DNA of 38,612 nucleotides, from assembly GCA_003353955.1 (NCBI GenBank), contig PIVJ01000022.1, forward strand, positions 1 to 38,612, in the 5' to 3' direction. Every line of letters begins with the position of its first letter. Within the stretch, counting starts at the first letter, position 1. The stretch comes from Bacteroidota bacterium (lineage in GTDB: Bacteria > Bacteroidota > Bacteroidia > Bacteroidales > GCA-2711565). Both the position numbers and the translations under genes were made by a program. Shown one piece after another: positions 1 to 7,925 of this stretch. The notes under the pieces were generated by a model. The model did no database searches, was not told where the DNA came from, and saw nothing but the letters and a program-made list of their open reading frames with translations.

Positions 1-47
1 GTTGTGAATTGCTTTCAAATTGTGATTTTACGATCTTTGACACAGTA
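1..47 (+). CRISPR. CRISPR repeat, cas2-proximal end of an array lying left of the window
   Basis: The window opens with a sequence typical of Bacteroidota type II-C repeats (start GTTGTGAATTGCTTTCAAAT). Bases 2-23 pair with the anti-repeat of the tracrRNA at 5575-5595, with one extra T bulged in the repeat. No second repeat copy follows within the next 100 bases, so this is the cas2-proximal terminal repeat and the rest of the array lies outside. The right boundary is inferred from the usual 46-48 nt repeat length of this group; with only one copy it cannot be fixed. Because repeat and tracrRNA are both encoded on the plus strand, the array is read toward cas2. Confidence 0.75.
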
Positions 48-111
48 TTGGTGTTGTATAGTGTTGTGTTTCAGTGATATGAATTATAGTCAGGGTCGAA
101 AAAACAAAATC

Positions 112-148
112 AAAAATCGTCTTTCTTAAAAACGGGACGATTTTTTTT
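112..148. terminator. Bidirectional hairpin terminator between CRISPR array and cas2
   Basis: A 10-bp perfect stem (AAAAATCGTC at 112-121 and GACGATTTTT at 136-145) is followed by a run of eight T. Read on the other strand it also ends in a T run. It can therefore stop both the array transcript arriving from the left and the cas9-cas1-cas2 transcript arriving from the right. Confidence 0.75.
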
Positions 149-152
149 ATCC

Positions 153-494
153 CTAAAACAGTTCTAATTGTTGAGGTGTAGGGGGCAAATCTGCTTCGTT
201 TACCCCATTAAAAAGTTCCATCATCCCAAATTGCTTATCTGTAAGAGTAAACAATATAACCTCTCCTTTGGGAGGCAAAAATCTTTTAACCCTCCTAATA
301 TGGACTTTGGCATTTTCCCTGCTACTTGAATGCCTAATGTAAATAGAGAATTGCAACATACTAAAACCATCTTGCTGTAAATTTTTACGAAAACGGGCAT
401 GTTGTTTTCTATCTTTTTTAGTTGTCGCTGGTAAATCAAAAAATACAAATATCCACAAAACACGATATTGGTTTAGACGATGATTATTGGTCAT
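153..494 (-). CDS. cas2: CRISPR-associated endonuclease Cas2, type II-C
   Basis: Cas2 is the structural partner of Cas1 in the spacer-integration complex. The 113-residue product has the ferredoxin-like fold signature, with a first strand ending in the conserved Asp (WIFVFFDLP, Asp20) and a Lys/Arg-rich helix after it (about 25-40). The start ATG at 494 overlaps the end of cas1 by 11 bases, so the two are translationally coupled. It is the last gene of the operon before the terminator at 112-148. The C-terminal tail after about residue 97 is probably flexible and ends in QLELF (109-113), which resembles the bacterial sliding-clamp binding pentapeptide (QL[S/D]LF). Family assignment is strong; the meaning of the tail is inference. 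Confidence 0.95.
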   Translation of the reverse strand: MTNNHRLNQYRVLWIFVFFDLPATTKKDRKQHARFRKNLQQDGFSMLQFSIYIRHSSSRENAKVHIRRVKRFLPPKGEVILFTLTDKQFGMMELFNGVNEADLPPTPQQLELF

Positions 495-1398
495 TCAATT
501 TATGTAAGTCAGGGTAAAGTATGCTTTTTCGTTCTCCTTTAAAACATTGCATCAAAGAAGCAGTTGTTCGTTGCATACCAACCATCAATGGACTTTTATT
601 TCCGTCAATATTAATATCAATAGTTGGTATGCTTAAAAGTTCAATCTTAAATTGCTTGGTTAATGTATCTAAATCATTGTACTCCCATGCCATTTTCATC
701 ACAATTTTGTCTACATATGGTCGATAGGGTTCCATAATATCATCAGCCAAACAATATGGATTGTACTTATTTCGATGATGAATGCCCATTGCATTAAGCA
801 TGCCACTAGCTGTAATTGAACGAGCAACTACAGCTCTTAAAATAGCGTAACCATAATTTAATAAATTATTAGGGGCATCTCCAAATCGTTCTCTTTTAAA
901 AGTATCCGTTTCTTCAAATAATAATTTCCAATACTTAGCGGCAGCTCTGGCTTCTGCATTCTCACTATCACCACTTTTAACTTGAGTTGCTAGATAGTCG
1001 AGCTGTTTTGCATTACCATTCCTAATTTTAACTAAGGCAGCTTGGTTTCTAATTTTTGCAATTATGGTCTGTTTCCACAATTGCTTTTTTAGTGGTATAG
1101 AAGCCTTTAGCTGACTTCGCAGATTTTCAGTAAAGGTGTGGTGTCCCGACATAGGTAACATAAGTGCAGTTGGCAAATGTTTTTGATTGCAGTTAAGGAT
1201 TGCTACATTACACTCTGATAAAGCAGATAATAATCCTTGTGTGATAGTTATTTGTGAATTATCTAGCACAATCAACCCTATATCTTCAATTGGAATACTT
1301 AAGTCAGCTTTTTTTGAAACACTATATTTCAATTGAAGCTGATCAGTTCTTTTATGCAAATAGCATGGATTCCCAAAATACAAAGTTCTTTTAATCAT
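484..1398 (-). CDS. cas1: CRISPR-associated endonuclease/integrase Cas1, type II-C
   Basis: Cas1 catalyses integration of protospacers into the array as a complex with Cas2. The 304-residue length is normal for type II Cas1. The metal ligands are recognisable: Glu149 in the segment AEARAAAKYW, the His of GIHHRNKYN (207/208), and the acidic pair in CLADDIMEPYRP (219-223). The N-terminal beta-rich domain occupies roughly residues 1-85 and the helical catalytic domain the rest. It lies 27 bases downstream of cas9 and overlaps cas2 by 11 bases, so all three form one minus-strand operon. No csn2 or cas4 is present, which fits subtype II-C. Confidence 0.96.
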   Translation of the reverse strand: MIKRTLYFGNPCYLHKRTDQLQLKYSVSKKADLSIPIEDIGLIVLDNSQITITQGLLSALSECNVAILNCNQKHLPTALMLPMSGHHTFTENLRSQLKASIPLKKQLWKQTIIAKIRNQAALVKIRNGNAKQLDYLATQVKSGDSENAEARAAAKYWKLLFEETDTFKRERFGDAPNNLLNYGYAILRAVVARSITASGMLNAMGIHHRNKYNPYCLADDIMEPYRPYVDKIVMKMAWEYNDLDTLTKQFKIELLSIPTIDINIDGNKSPLMVGMQRTTASLMQCFKGERKSILYPDLHKLNDQ

Positions 1399-1425
1399 CT
1401 TCTATGGTTGGCTTTGTGTTTAATG

Positions 1426-4400
1426 TTAGTATTCACCAATCTTGACTATTTCACCTAGATGATTTATTCTTACTTTTACTATTTGTTTTAGATTCACCGG
1501 AGTGTGAATAAAATGATATGTTGTGCCTGAAAGTTTTTTCATGTTTTTTAGCATCATGTTATCAACTGATTTTGTTTGCGAATGATGACTAAACACATAG
1601 TTTTTTGATGAGATTTTTTGCACCCTAAATAAATTGGGGCTTATTAAGTCTGTAATATTGCAGTTTAACAGATCAACCTCGTTTGGATCAAAATTCTCAC
1701 CAGGAAAAACGAAGTATTCATTTTGTTTAAGTGTAAATAAAAACTCCCAGCCCAATTCTTGATTATAAGATTTGTTGATAATTGGCAAACCTTGTCTCGC
1801 TCTTTCTGCTGCCTCAAAAAATGAGATGACATTTTCCTTTAAATTTTCCTTTTCGTCCCGATAGATTGCCACATGATGGTTGTTTCCAGTGCTTACAAAA
1901 TCAGTATCTTTTTTATTTCCATCAGCATCAGTAATAAATTCACCATTATGGTCTTTCTTGAAATGAAGTGCTTCTGCGTTGCTTACACCAGTTATTGTAA
2001 CACGCTTTATGCTTATATTCTTTTTTTTATTAAGCCAAATGGGATTTTCTTCAAGATTAGAAAATGCTAACTTTGCATCACCATCAAATTTTTTCAAACG
2101 GACATTTAATATTCGTTTAATTCCAATATCGACTACTTTATCAATTTTTAAATCGTGGGTGATATCTTTACGGATTGTATATCTACTATTTTTTAAAACA
2201 AGTTTTACCTTTTCAGGAAGTAGTAGTTTGTTTTCTTCATCAATGTAAATAGGATTCTTTGTAAGTTTGTTTTTCCCTCCAAAAGCAATATCTGGATCTC
2301 CACCAAACTCATTAAGTCTTTTTAAAAGTGCCTCCCTGTACAATTTTCTTGCAACTTGATTTATCTTGTTTAAATCGAACTTTGGTCCTATCTTTTCAAG
2401 TTTGGATTCATAGAATTGAGATTCACCGTATACTGTTTCTTTGTGTAGTTGACCTCGAGGAGTTAGTTCAGTCTTATTCCTAAATTGACCTTTTTCTTTA
2501 ACTTTTGTTTTGTTTTGGTTTCTTGTTACTACTTTATTTTTTGCCTTAAATGAAACGAGAACCTTATCAAGATGCTCTTTGGCTTCTTTTCTAAATTCAT
2601 GAATTGGAATAGGTGGTTTAAATAATAGCTTATTATTCTTATCTCGGTATAAATATTTATTTTCTATTCCAGATACTTCATGAAAATTTTTATGTCCTTC
2701 ATTCCCTCTGGCACTCATGTTATTTAAATATTGCACATGACTGTGTGAAGTGAATGCAACTGCTAATGCATCCATAGCGTGATGACGATGATCATTTCGT
2801 TTACTCCAATCTTTAATTTGTTTTTCTTCTTGCCCATTTTTCCCTACAATTGACTCAACTAAATCTAGTTTCTCATATTTTGGTAATGTAATTTCTTTTA
2901 AAACATTAACTAATTGCCAATCATTTCTTAGTCGATTAGTTATGCTTCCAGTAGTTGTGTTCACTTTTCTCACTACATCCTCGAGCATTTGTTTTGCTTT
3001 CTTAGCAATGTATTGGCTATTTCTTAAATCACGATCAATGAATCCATCAGGAATCTGAGAATTTTTCATTAACAGCTTATTGTATTTAGCCTTGCTAATA
3101 GCTTTGCTTTTCAATAATTTCTCAATTCTTTTGAGATACTGTTCAAAATCATTAAGATTCAATCTGTCTGATAAAAAATCATATGCTGTATCATTACTCT
3201 TATCTAGATTAACCTGTCTGACTGCTAAAGTTTTATTTGAATAGGAATCGTCAAAAAGCTTAGCTTTTGGAATTATGTGTTCAATATCGAAATTCTTGGA
3301 AAATAGCTCTTCTCTTGGAATATATTCTCCCGTGTAGATCGTTTTATATCCATTACTCTTCAATTCTTCATATAGTTTATATCTAATAATATCATTCCTA
3401 GTAACTTTCTTAATGCCAAAATCATTTCTTAACAGAGTTCTTATCTTTTCATGCTCTGCTGTTGCTTTATTTATGCCCTGGGTCATTTCAGACCTTTCTT
3501 TAGCACTCTTTTTGAGTTCGCGAGCGAGTTCAATTCTTATTTCATCAGGTTTCCCAAGTTCATTGTCATCAATTATGGCGTTAATGACATTTACCATTTG
3601 GTTTAATATTTTTTCAACAACTGGGTTTCTAAGACTGTTTTTTGGTAGTAAGTGTAATTTATCTTTCAATTCTCTGTTTGCCCGCTCTTCTTTTGTTAAT
3701 GAGTTTGAGTGATTATACCCTGCATCATTGCATGCAATATCATATGTGTTTCCTAGTTTTAATGAGGGAAGTATTTTTCTTATTGCTCGACTACTTAGAC
3801 TCCCGTAATCTGGTTGAAGTTCAATATTTGCAATAAGTTTAGCATGCTCTTTTGCAAAACCATATTTATTTTGAAGTTTATCTATTAGCTTCTCGATCCC
3901 TGTATTTGAGTTGTCTCCTTCATAAGAATAAACTAAATGCCACAACTGAAAGAATAGTTGTTTATCCAACTCGTTTTCTTTTTTGGAAGAGTCAAAAAAC
4001 ACCAATTCAGTGTTAATTCCAACGTCTAAAAACTTTGTGCTAACAATTTCATTAATTTCACTTGAATGTAATTTTGAAAAATCATGCTCTTCACCATCAA
4101 GCCTTAGAATATTTTGGTATGCTTTATAAAAGGCAGCATTTGTCCTGTTCCCATCAATTTCTTTGTAATTTAATTCATAGGCTGACTTATTTTTACCGAG
4201 TAATTTAAGAATTTCACCACTTGATAATTTATCTTTAATATTCAACTCATCAAATAGAAATTGTTTTGCGGTTTCATCTAAAACAAATTTTTCGTGTGTG
4301 GATAGGTCTTTGATTTCAATATTGTTAAGTTCTTGCCAAATTTTAAATTCTTGAAATAGGGGTGATGATTTAGGAATGGTCTTGTGGTGTTTTTCAAATT

Positions 4401-5535
4401 CACAATTACTAATTAAGTGTTTTTGTGACTTTAGTCTTCTTTGATAAAAGATTATTATGTCCCTAATTTCTGATTTTAACTCGTCTGTTAACTCAGGGTA
4501 AAACTCACTTTGCTTTGTCCAGATTGTATTAAATTCATCAAGATAATCTTGTCGGTAAAAGACTTGATTTTTAAGTTTTGAGTGCGGATCTGATTCTAGT
4601 TGACTATACAGATATTGACCAACTGTTAGTTTTTTAAAATAAAGTTCTTTACTCCTGTCGCTTATAGCACCAAGATAACCACTAGAGCCATTAATATTGT
4701 TGTTTATTTCAACAATAACATAAGCGATCTCTTCAATACTTAGTTTTCTGTCAATTGCTTCACTTCTCCATTTATAAGCTCTAAGTTTCACACCATCTCT
4801 TTTTCCTTTATTTTCAGCAGTGAAAACATTATACTTACGAAGAAACATTTTGGAGGTTGCCAGCTTACCTTTGTCTTTAATCGCTTCTTTGAATTCATCC
4901 GTTAACATATCTGGATAAAATTCTTTTTGCGTTTCCCAAATTTTCGCTAACTCATTTTCCAAATCAGAACGATAGAAATCTGGGATGTGTTTTTTATTGT
5001 TTTTTAGAAGTTGGAAAACATACTGTCCTGGGGTTATTTGTTTTTCATAAATAAACTTAGCAACTTCCATCCCATCTATAATAACACCCTCTTCATCACT
5101 CTGAACTTTTCGGCTGCTTTTATATCCTCTTTTTTTATTTATCATTAGAAGAACTTTTGCAAAACTTTCTTTACAGATTTCTTCTTCAGCTGCTTTAGCC
5201 CTTTCTTGGTATGTTCTGAAAGTTGTGTTTTTCCCTTCTTCACTCAAGATTGTGTCTTTGGTAAGAAACTTATTATTCACAAGCACATCAATCAAGTTAT
5301 CTCTACGTTGTTGATATCTATCTAGATTTCTTCTAGCACCTCTTTTAAGTGTCCTGTCTGCATTAATTGAGGTAGCTTTTCCTTTTTGAAAATCATTTTC
5401 TTCATCGGTAGTTAAAGGAATTACTCTTACTCCAAGCCTTTGGATTGATGATTTTTCAGATTCAGTTTCTGCCTCATTAACAAAAGCCCATCCAATAGAG
5501 GTTGTCCCAAGATCTAATCCCAATATTTTTTTCAT
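1426..5535 (-). CDS. cas9: CRISPR-associated endonuclease Cas9, type II-C
   Basis: This is the RNA-guided effector nuclease, 1369 residues, within the range of long Bacteroidota II-C Cas9 proteins. The domains are in order: RuvC-I at the N-terminus with catalytic Asp8 (ILGLDLGTTSIGW), Arg-rich bridge helix about 58-80, REC lobe about 85-640, RuvC-II with Glu669 (EIRIELAREL), HNH about 720-790 with His753 (FDIEHIIP) and Asn776, RuvC-III with His919 and Asp922 (RHHAMDALAVAF), then a long PAM-interacting C-terminal region. All catalytic positions are intact by comparison with SpCas9 D10, E762, H840, N863, H983 and D986, so it should be an active nuclease. The REC lobe holds two related segments of about 50 residues (168-219 and 304-357). 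The ATG lies 40 bases from the divergent tracrRNA start. Confidence 0.97.
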   Translation of the reverse strand: MKKILGLDLGTTSIGWAFVNEAETESEKSSIQRLGVRVIPLTTDEENDFQKGKATSINADRTLKRGARRNLDRYQQRRDNLIDVLVNNKFLTKDTILSEEGKNTTFRTYQERAKAAEEEICKESFAKVLLMINKKRGYKSSRKVQSDEEGVIIDGMEVAKFIYEKQITPGQYVFQLLKNNKKHIPDFYRSDLENELAKIWETQKEFYPDMLTDEFKEAIKDKGKLATSKMFLRKYNVFTAENKGKRDGVKLRAYKWRSEAIDRKLSIEEIAYVIVEINNNINGSSGYLGAISDRSKELYFKKLTVGQYLYSQLESDPHSKLKNQVFYRQDYLDEFNTIWTKQSEFYPELTDELKSEIRDIIIFYQRRLKSQKHLISNCEFEKHHKTIPKSSPLFQEFKIWQELNNIEIKDLSTHEKFVLDETAKQFLFDELNIKDKLSSGEILKLLGKNKSAYELNYKEIDGNRTNAAFYKAYQNILRLDGEEHDFSKLHSSEINEIVSTKFLDVGINTELVFFDSSKKENELDKQLFFQLWHLVYSYEGDNSNTGIEKLIDKLQNKYGFAKEHAKLIANIELQPDYGSLSSRAIRKILPSLKLGNTYDIACNDAGYNHSNSLTKEERANRELKDKLHLLPKNSLRNPVVEKILNQMVNVINAIIDDNELGKPDEIRIELARELKKSAKERSEMTQGINKATAEHEKIRTLLRNDFGIKKVTRNDIIRYKLYEELKSNGYKTIYTGEYIPREELFSKNFDIEHIIPKAKLFDDSYSNKTLAVRQVNLDKSNDTAYDFLSDRLNLNDFEQYLKRIEKLLKSKAISKAKYNKLLMKNSQIPDGFIDRDLRNSQYIAKKAKQMLEDVVRKVNTTTGSITNRLRNDWQLVNVLKEITLPKYEKLDLVESIVGKNGQEEKQIKDWSKRNDHRHHAMDALAVAFTSHSHVQYLNNMSARGNEGHKNFHEVSGIENKYLYRDKNNKLLFKPPIPIHEFRKEAKEHLDKVLVSFKAKNKVVTRNQNKTKVKEKGQFRNKTELTPRGQLHKETVYGESQFYESKLEKIGPKFDLNKINQVARKLYREALLKRLNEFGGDPDIAFGGKNKLTKNPIYIDEENKLLLPEKVKLVLKNSRYTIRKDITHDLKIDKVVDIGIKRILNVRLKKFDGDAKLAFSNLEENPIWLNKKKNISIKRVTITGVSNAEALHFKKDHNGEFITDADGNKKDTDFVSTGNNHHVAIYRDEKENLKENVISFFEAAERARQGLPIINKSYNQELGWEFLFTLKQNEYFVFPGENFDPNEVDLLNCNITDLISPNLFRVQKISSKNYVFSHHSQTKSVDNMMLKNMKKLSGTTYHFIHTPVNLKQIVKVRINHLGEIVKIGEY

Positions 5536-5540
5536 TGTTC

Positions 5541-5570
5541 TTGATTTTGTTGAAAATATAATTATCTTTG
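5541..5570 (+). promoter_or_regulatory. Bacteroidota-type promoter of the tracrRNA
   Basis: A TTG element at 5541-5543 is followed after 19 bases by TATCTTTG at 5563-5570, matching the Bacteroidota primary sigma consensus (-33 TTG, -7 TAnnTTTG). Initiation 5-8 bases downstream would place the RNA start at the first base of the anti-repeat, about 5575. This pairing of good -33 and -7 elements is the best promoter in the window. Confidence 0.7.
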
Positions 5571-5574
5571 GTTT

Positions 5575-5650
5575 ACAATTTGAAGCAATTCACAATAAGG
5601 ATTATTCCGTTGTGAAAACATTTAAAGCGGTCCAATGGGTCGCTTTTTCT
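5575..5650 (+). ncRNA. tracrRNA of the type II-C system
   Basis: Bases 5575-5595 (ACAATTTGAAGCAATTCACAA) are the reverse complement of the repeat start at 2-23 with a single-base bulge. Next come the AATAAGG/nexus hairpin (GGA-TTAT-TCC, 5599-5608), a linker GTTGTGAAAACATTT, and a Rho-independent terminator (AAAGCGGTCC, loop AAT, GGGTCGCTTT at 5624-5646, then T-rich). This order is that of II-C tracrRNAs. The predicted RNA is about 75 nt. It is transcribed divergently from cas9. Both ends are inferred from promoter and terminator position. Confidence 0.88.
5624..5650 (+). terminator. Intrinsic terminator ending the tracrRNA
   Basis: A 10-bp stem 5624-5633 / 5637-5646 with two G-U pairs and a 3-nt AAT loop is followed directly by TTTCT. 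In type II tracrRNAs this hairpin also forms part of the Cas9-bound scaffold. Confidence 0.8.
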
Positions 5651-5939
5651 ATTATTAGTACAATTTTTTAATCTTCATATTGCTCTGCTTAATTTTAGTT
5701 CAAAAAATTGATTCATATCAACAATTGTACTTTTTTATGTTCGTTTTTTTAAAACAATCTATAAATATACAAAACATACAAGGTTTCACGTTACTGACGA
5801 AAAACAAAATCACTTATGCTCCATATAAGTGGTTCTTATATCAAGATTAGAAATTTTTCTCTCCTGCAAATTAAAATAATTTCACTTTTCTTACATCTTT
5901 CTTCTATTTATTGAACTCTTTTTTTAGAAATCCATATTT
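5651..5939. other. AT-rich intergenic stretch, no gene seen
   Basis: This stretch is very AT-rich with stop codons in all frames. I see no second CRISPR repeat, no tRNA and no convincing ORF. A pair of complementary words (ATTAGTACAATTTTTT near 5653 and AACAATTGTACTTTTTT near 5720) gives weak hairpin potential only. Confidence 0.5.
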
Positions 5940-5959
5940 ATATATGATACTGGTATCCA

Positions 5960-6189
5960 ACAAAGGGGTAAGTACCAACCACCCACGAGGGACAAAAGTT
6001 AGTTAGTGGGTTAGACATCGGGTAGTAATCTGTGGGATTGAAATAATATCTAAACATAACGGATGAGGTAAGTTTTTAGTTTCTCCCCGGTAGTATCAAA
6101 AATGAGCTTAAATAAGACTTTGGAAACAACAGGGAAGAGCAAACCAACAATAATTAAGGTTAAAAGACAACTATTGCTTAGTGAGTGAC
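5960..6189 (+). other. Possible structured RNA or mobile-element remnant with a 28-codon ORF
   Basis: Base composition changes abruptly here from AT-rich to G-rich words such as CCACCCACGAGGG and GTGGGTTAG, which can pair (CCCAC with GTGGG). It is followed by a short ORF at 6102-6188, start ATG, product beginning MSLNKTLETTGKSKP and ending in a Lys-rich tail, with codon choice like real genes. A layout of structured leader followed by the first codons of a protein would fit the 5' end of a truncated group II intron or similar element, but I cannot confirm any family. It lies between the tracrRNA and the end of comM. Confidence 0.3.
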
Positions 6190-6305
6190 CTAGTATAATT
6201 ATATTTCAAAATTATTTTTTGGTTTTCCGATCAATACTATTTTCCAAGTTTCAACTTTGCTTAATTTTGAATTGAGAAATAATGAGCTTTTTCAGGATTA
6301 ACTAC

Positions 6306-7844
6306 TTAATTTCCCCAATTCTCTCTATCAAGGCTACGGTAATGAATGGCCTCGGCCAGATGGTCGCTTTTTATATCTTCATCTCCCTCAAGATCAGCTA
6401 TGGTTCGTGATACTTTTATGATGCGGTCGTACGCTCGTGCAGAAAGGTTTAACTTTTCGATGGCAGTTTTTAATAAATCCAGTCCTTTTGGATCAATTCT
6501 ACAAATTCCTCTTAACTGCTTACTCGTCATTTGTGCATTACAGTGTATGTTTTTACTTTCGCTAAAGCGATTAAACTGGGTGTTTCTGGCTTCAATCACA
6601 CGTTTTCTTATTTCTTCGCTTTTTTCTGATTGATGATCGTCTGATAATGATTTTATGGGTACGGGAACTACTTCCACGTGGATGTCAATGCGATCCAGCA
6701 ATGGTCCCGAGATTCGATTTAAGTATTTCTGTACCAGTCCAGGTGCGCATACACAATCCTGATCAGGATGATTGTAATATCCGCATGGGCACGGGTTCAT
6801 GGCAGCAATAAGCATGAAGTTAGCCGGAAATTCGACGGTAATTTTTGCCCTCGAAATTGTTACCACCCGATCTTCCATAGGTTGCCTCATTACCTCCAAC
6901 ACCGACCTTTTAAATTCCGGAAGTTCATCAAGAAACAGCACTCCGTTTTGGGCTAGGGTAATTTCACCCGGTTGCGGAAAAGTTCCTCCACCGACCAAGC
7001 CTGCGTCGCTGATAGTGTGGTGAGGTGCCCGAAAGGGCCGAATGGTAATGAGCCCTTTATTGCTACCCATTTTTCCGGCAACAGAATGAATTTTGGTTGT
7101 TTCCAAAGCTTCATTCAAATTTAATGGCGGTAAAATTGAGGGCATTCTTTTTGCCAACATTGTTTTACCGGAACCTGGGGGTCCTATCAGTACCACATTA
7201 TGGCCACCAGCTGCTGAGATCTCCAACGCTCTTTTAATATTTTCCTGTCCTTTTACATCAGAAAAATCAAACTCATATAAATTTAAGTGAGAATAAAATT
7301 CTTTTCGCGTATCAATGGTTGTTGGTAATATCGATTCTTTATCATCGAGATGTTGAATAACTTCCAGTATGTTTTCTGCGCCAAGCACTTCTAAATCACT
7401 TACTATGGCAGCTTCCATTACGTTGGCTTTAGGGAGTATGATTCCTTTAAATCCATTTTCCCTGGCTGAGATCGCGATTGGCAAGGCACCTCTTATCGGA
7501 TTTAAGCCACCATCTAACGAAAGCTCACCCATGATTATGTAATCATTCAAATGCTTATCTTTTATTTGTTCAGAGGCAGCAAGAATTCCAATAGCGATTG
7601 GTAAATCATAGGCCGACCCTTCCTTTCGGATGTCTGCAGGAGCCATGTTGATGACTATCTTTTTCCCGGGATATTTATAGCCGACATGAGATAATGCGGC
7701 TTCAATACGGTGTTGGCTTTCTTTTACTGCACTATCAGGCAATCCTACCAGGAAGAATTGAATTCCTCGTCCAATATCGACTTCAATGGTTATGGTCAAA
7801 GCTTCAATTCCGGTAATGGCACTTCCAAAGGTTTTTACGAGCAT
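6306..7844 (-). CDS. comM: ComM/YifB family Mg-chelatase-like AAA+ ATPase
   Basis: The 512-residue product has the three-part ComM architecture: an N-terminal Lon-protease-like fold (about 20-165, with ADIRKEGSAYDLPIA), a AAA+ ATPase with Walker A GPPGSGKT (221-228) and Walker B GVLFLDELPE (301-310), a Cys-rich insert NPCPCGYYNHPDQDC (350-364), and the Mg-chelatase C-terminal domain (about 400-505). ComM is a hexameric helicase that promotes branch migration during natural transformation in Vibrio and Haemophilus. Its role in Bacteroidota is presumed to be similar recombination processing. It is transcribed alone; the next upstream gene ends 81 bases away. Confidence 0.93.
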   Translation of the reverse strand: MLVKTFGSAITGIEALTITIEVDIGRGIQFFLVGLPDSAVKESQHRIEAALSHVGYKYPGKKIVINMAPADIRKEGSAYDLPIAIGILAASEQIKDKHLNDYIIMGELSLDGGLNPIRGALPIAISARENGFKGIILPKANVMEAAIVSDLEVLGAENILEVIQHLDDKESILPTTIDTRKEFYSHLNLYEFDFSDVKGQENIKRALEISAAGGHNVVLIGPPGSGKTMLAKRMPSILPPLNLNEALETTKIHSVAGKMGSNKGLITIRPFRAPHHTISDAGLVGGGTFPQPGEITLAQNGVLFLDELPEFKRSVLEVMRQPMEDRVVTISRAKITVEFPANFMLIAAMNPCPCGYYNHPDQDCVCAPGLVQKYLNRISGPLLDRIDIHVEVVPVPIKSLSDDHQSEKSEEIRKRVIEARNTQFNRFSESKNIHCNAQMTSKQLRGICRIDPKGLDLLKTAIEKLNLSARAYDRIIKVSRTIADLEGDEDIKSDHLAEAIHYRSLDRENWGN

Positions 7845-7925
7845 CTAGGTTATTTCGAGAATGATGGTGTACTGCTTTATACCATAATTGTCAAAATGTC
7901 GCAAACTATTTTCGGATTATTGAGA

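Noticed and set aside
48-111. A second CRISPR repeat after the edge repeat
   Set aside because: GTTGT words occur at 54 and 64, but the following bases do not continue as a repeat, so only one repeat is supported.
5653-5740. Hairpin made of TAGTACAAT and ATTGTAC words after the tracrRNA
   Set aside because: The matching words are short and far apart in AT-rich DNA; a chance match cannot be excluded and the tracrRNA terminator already ends the transcript.
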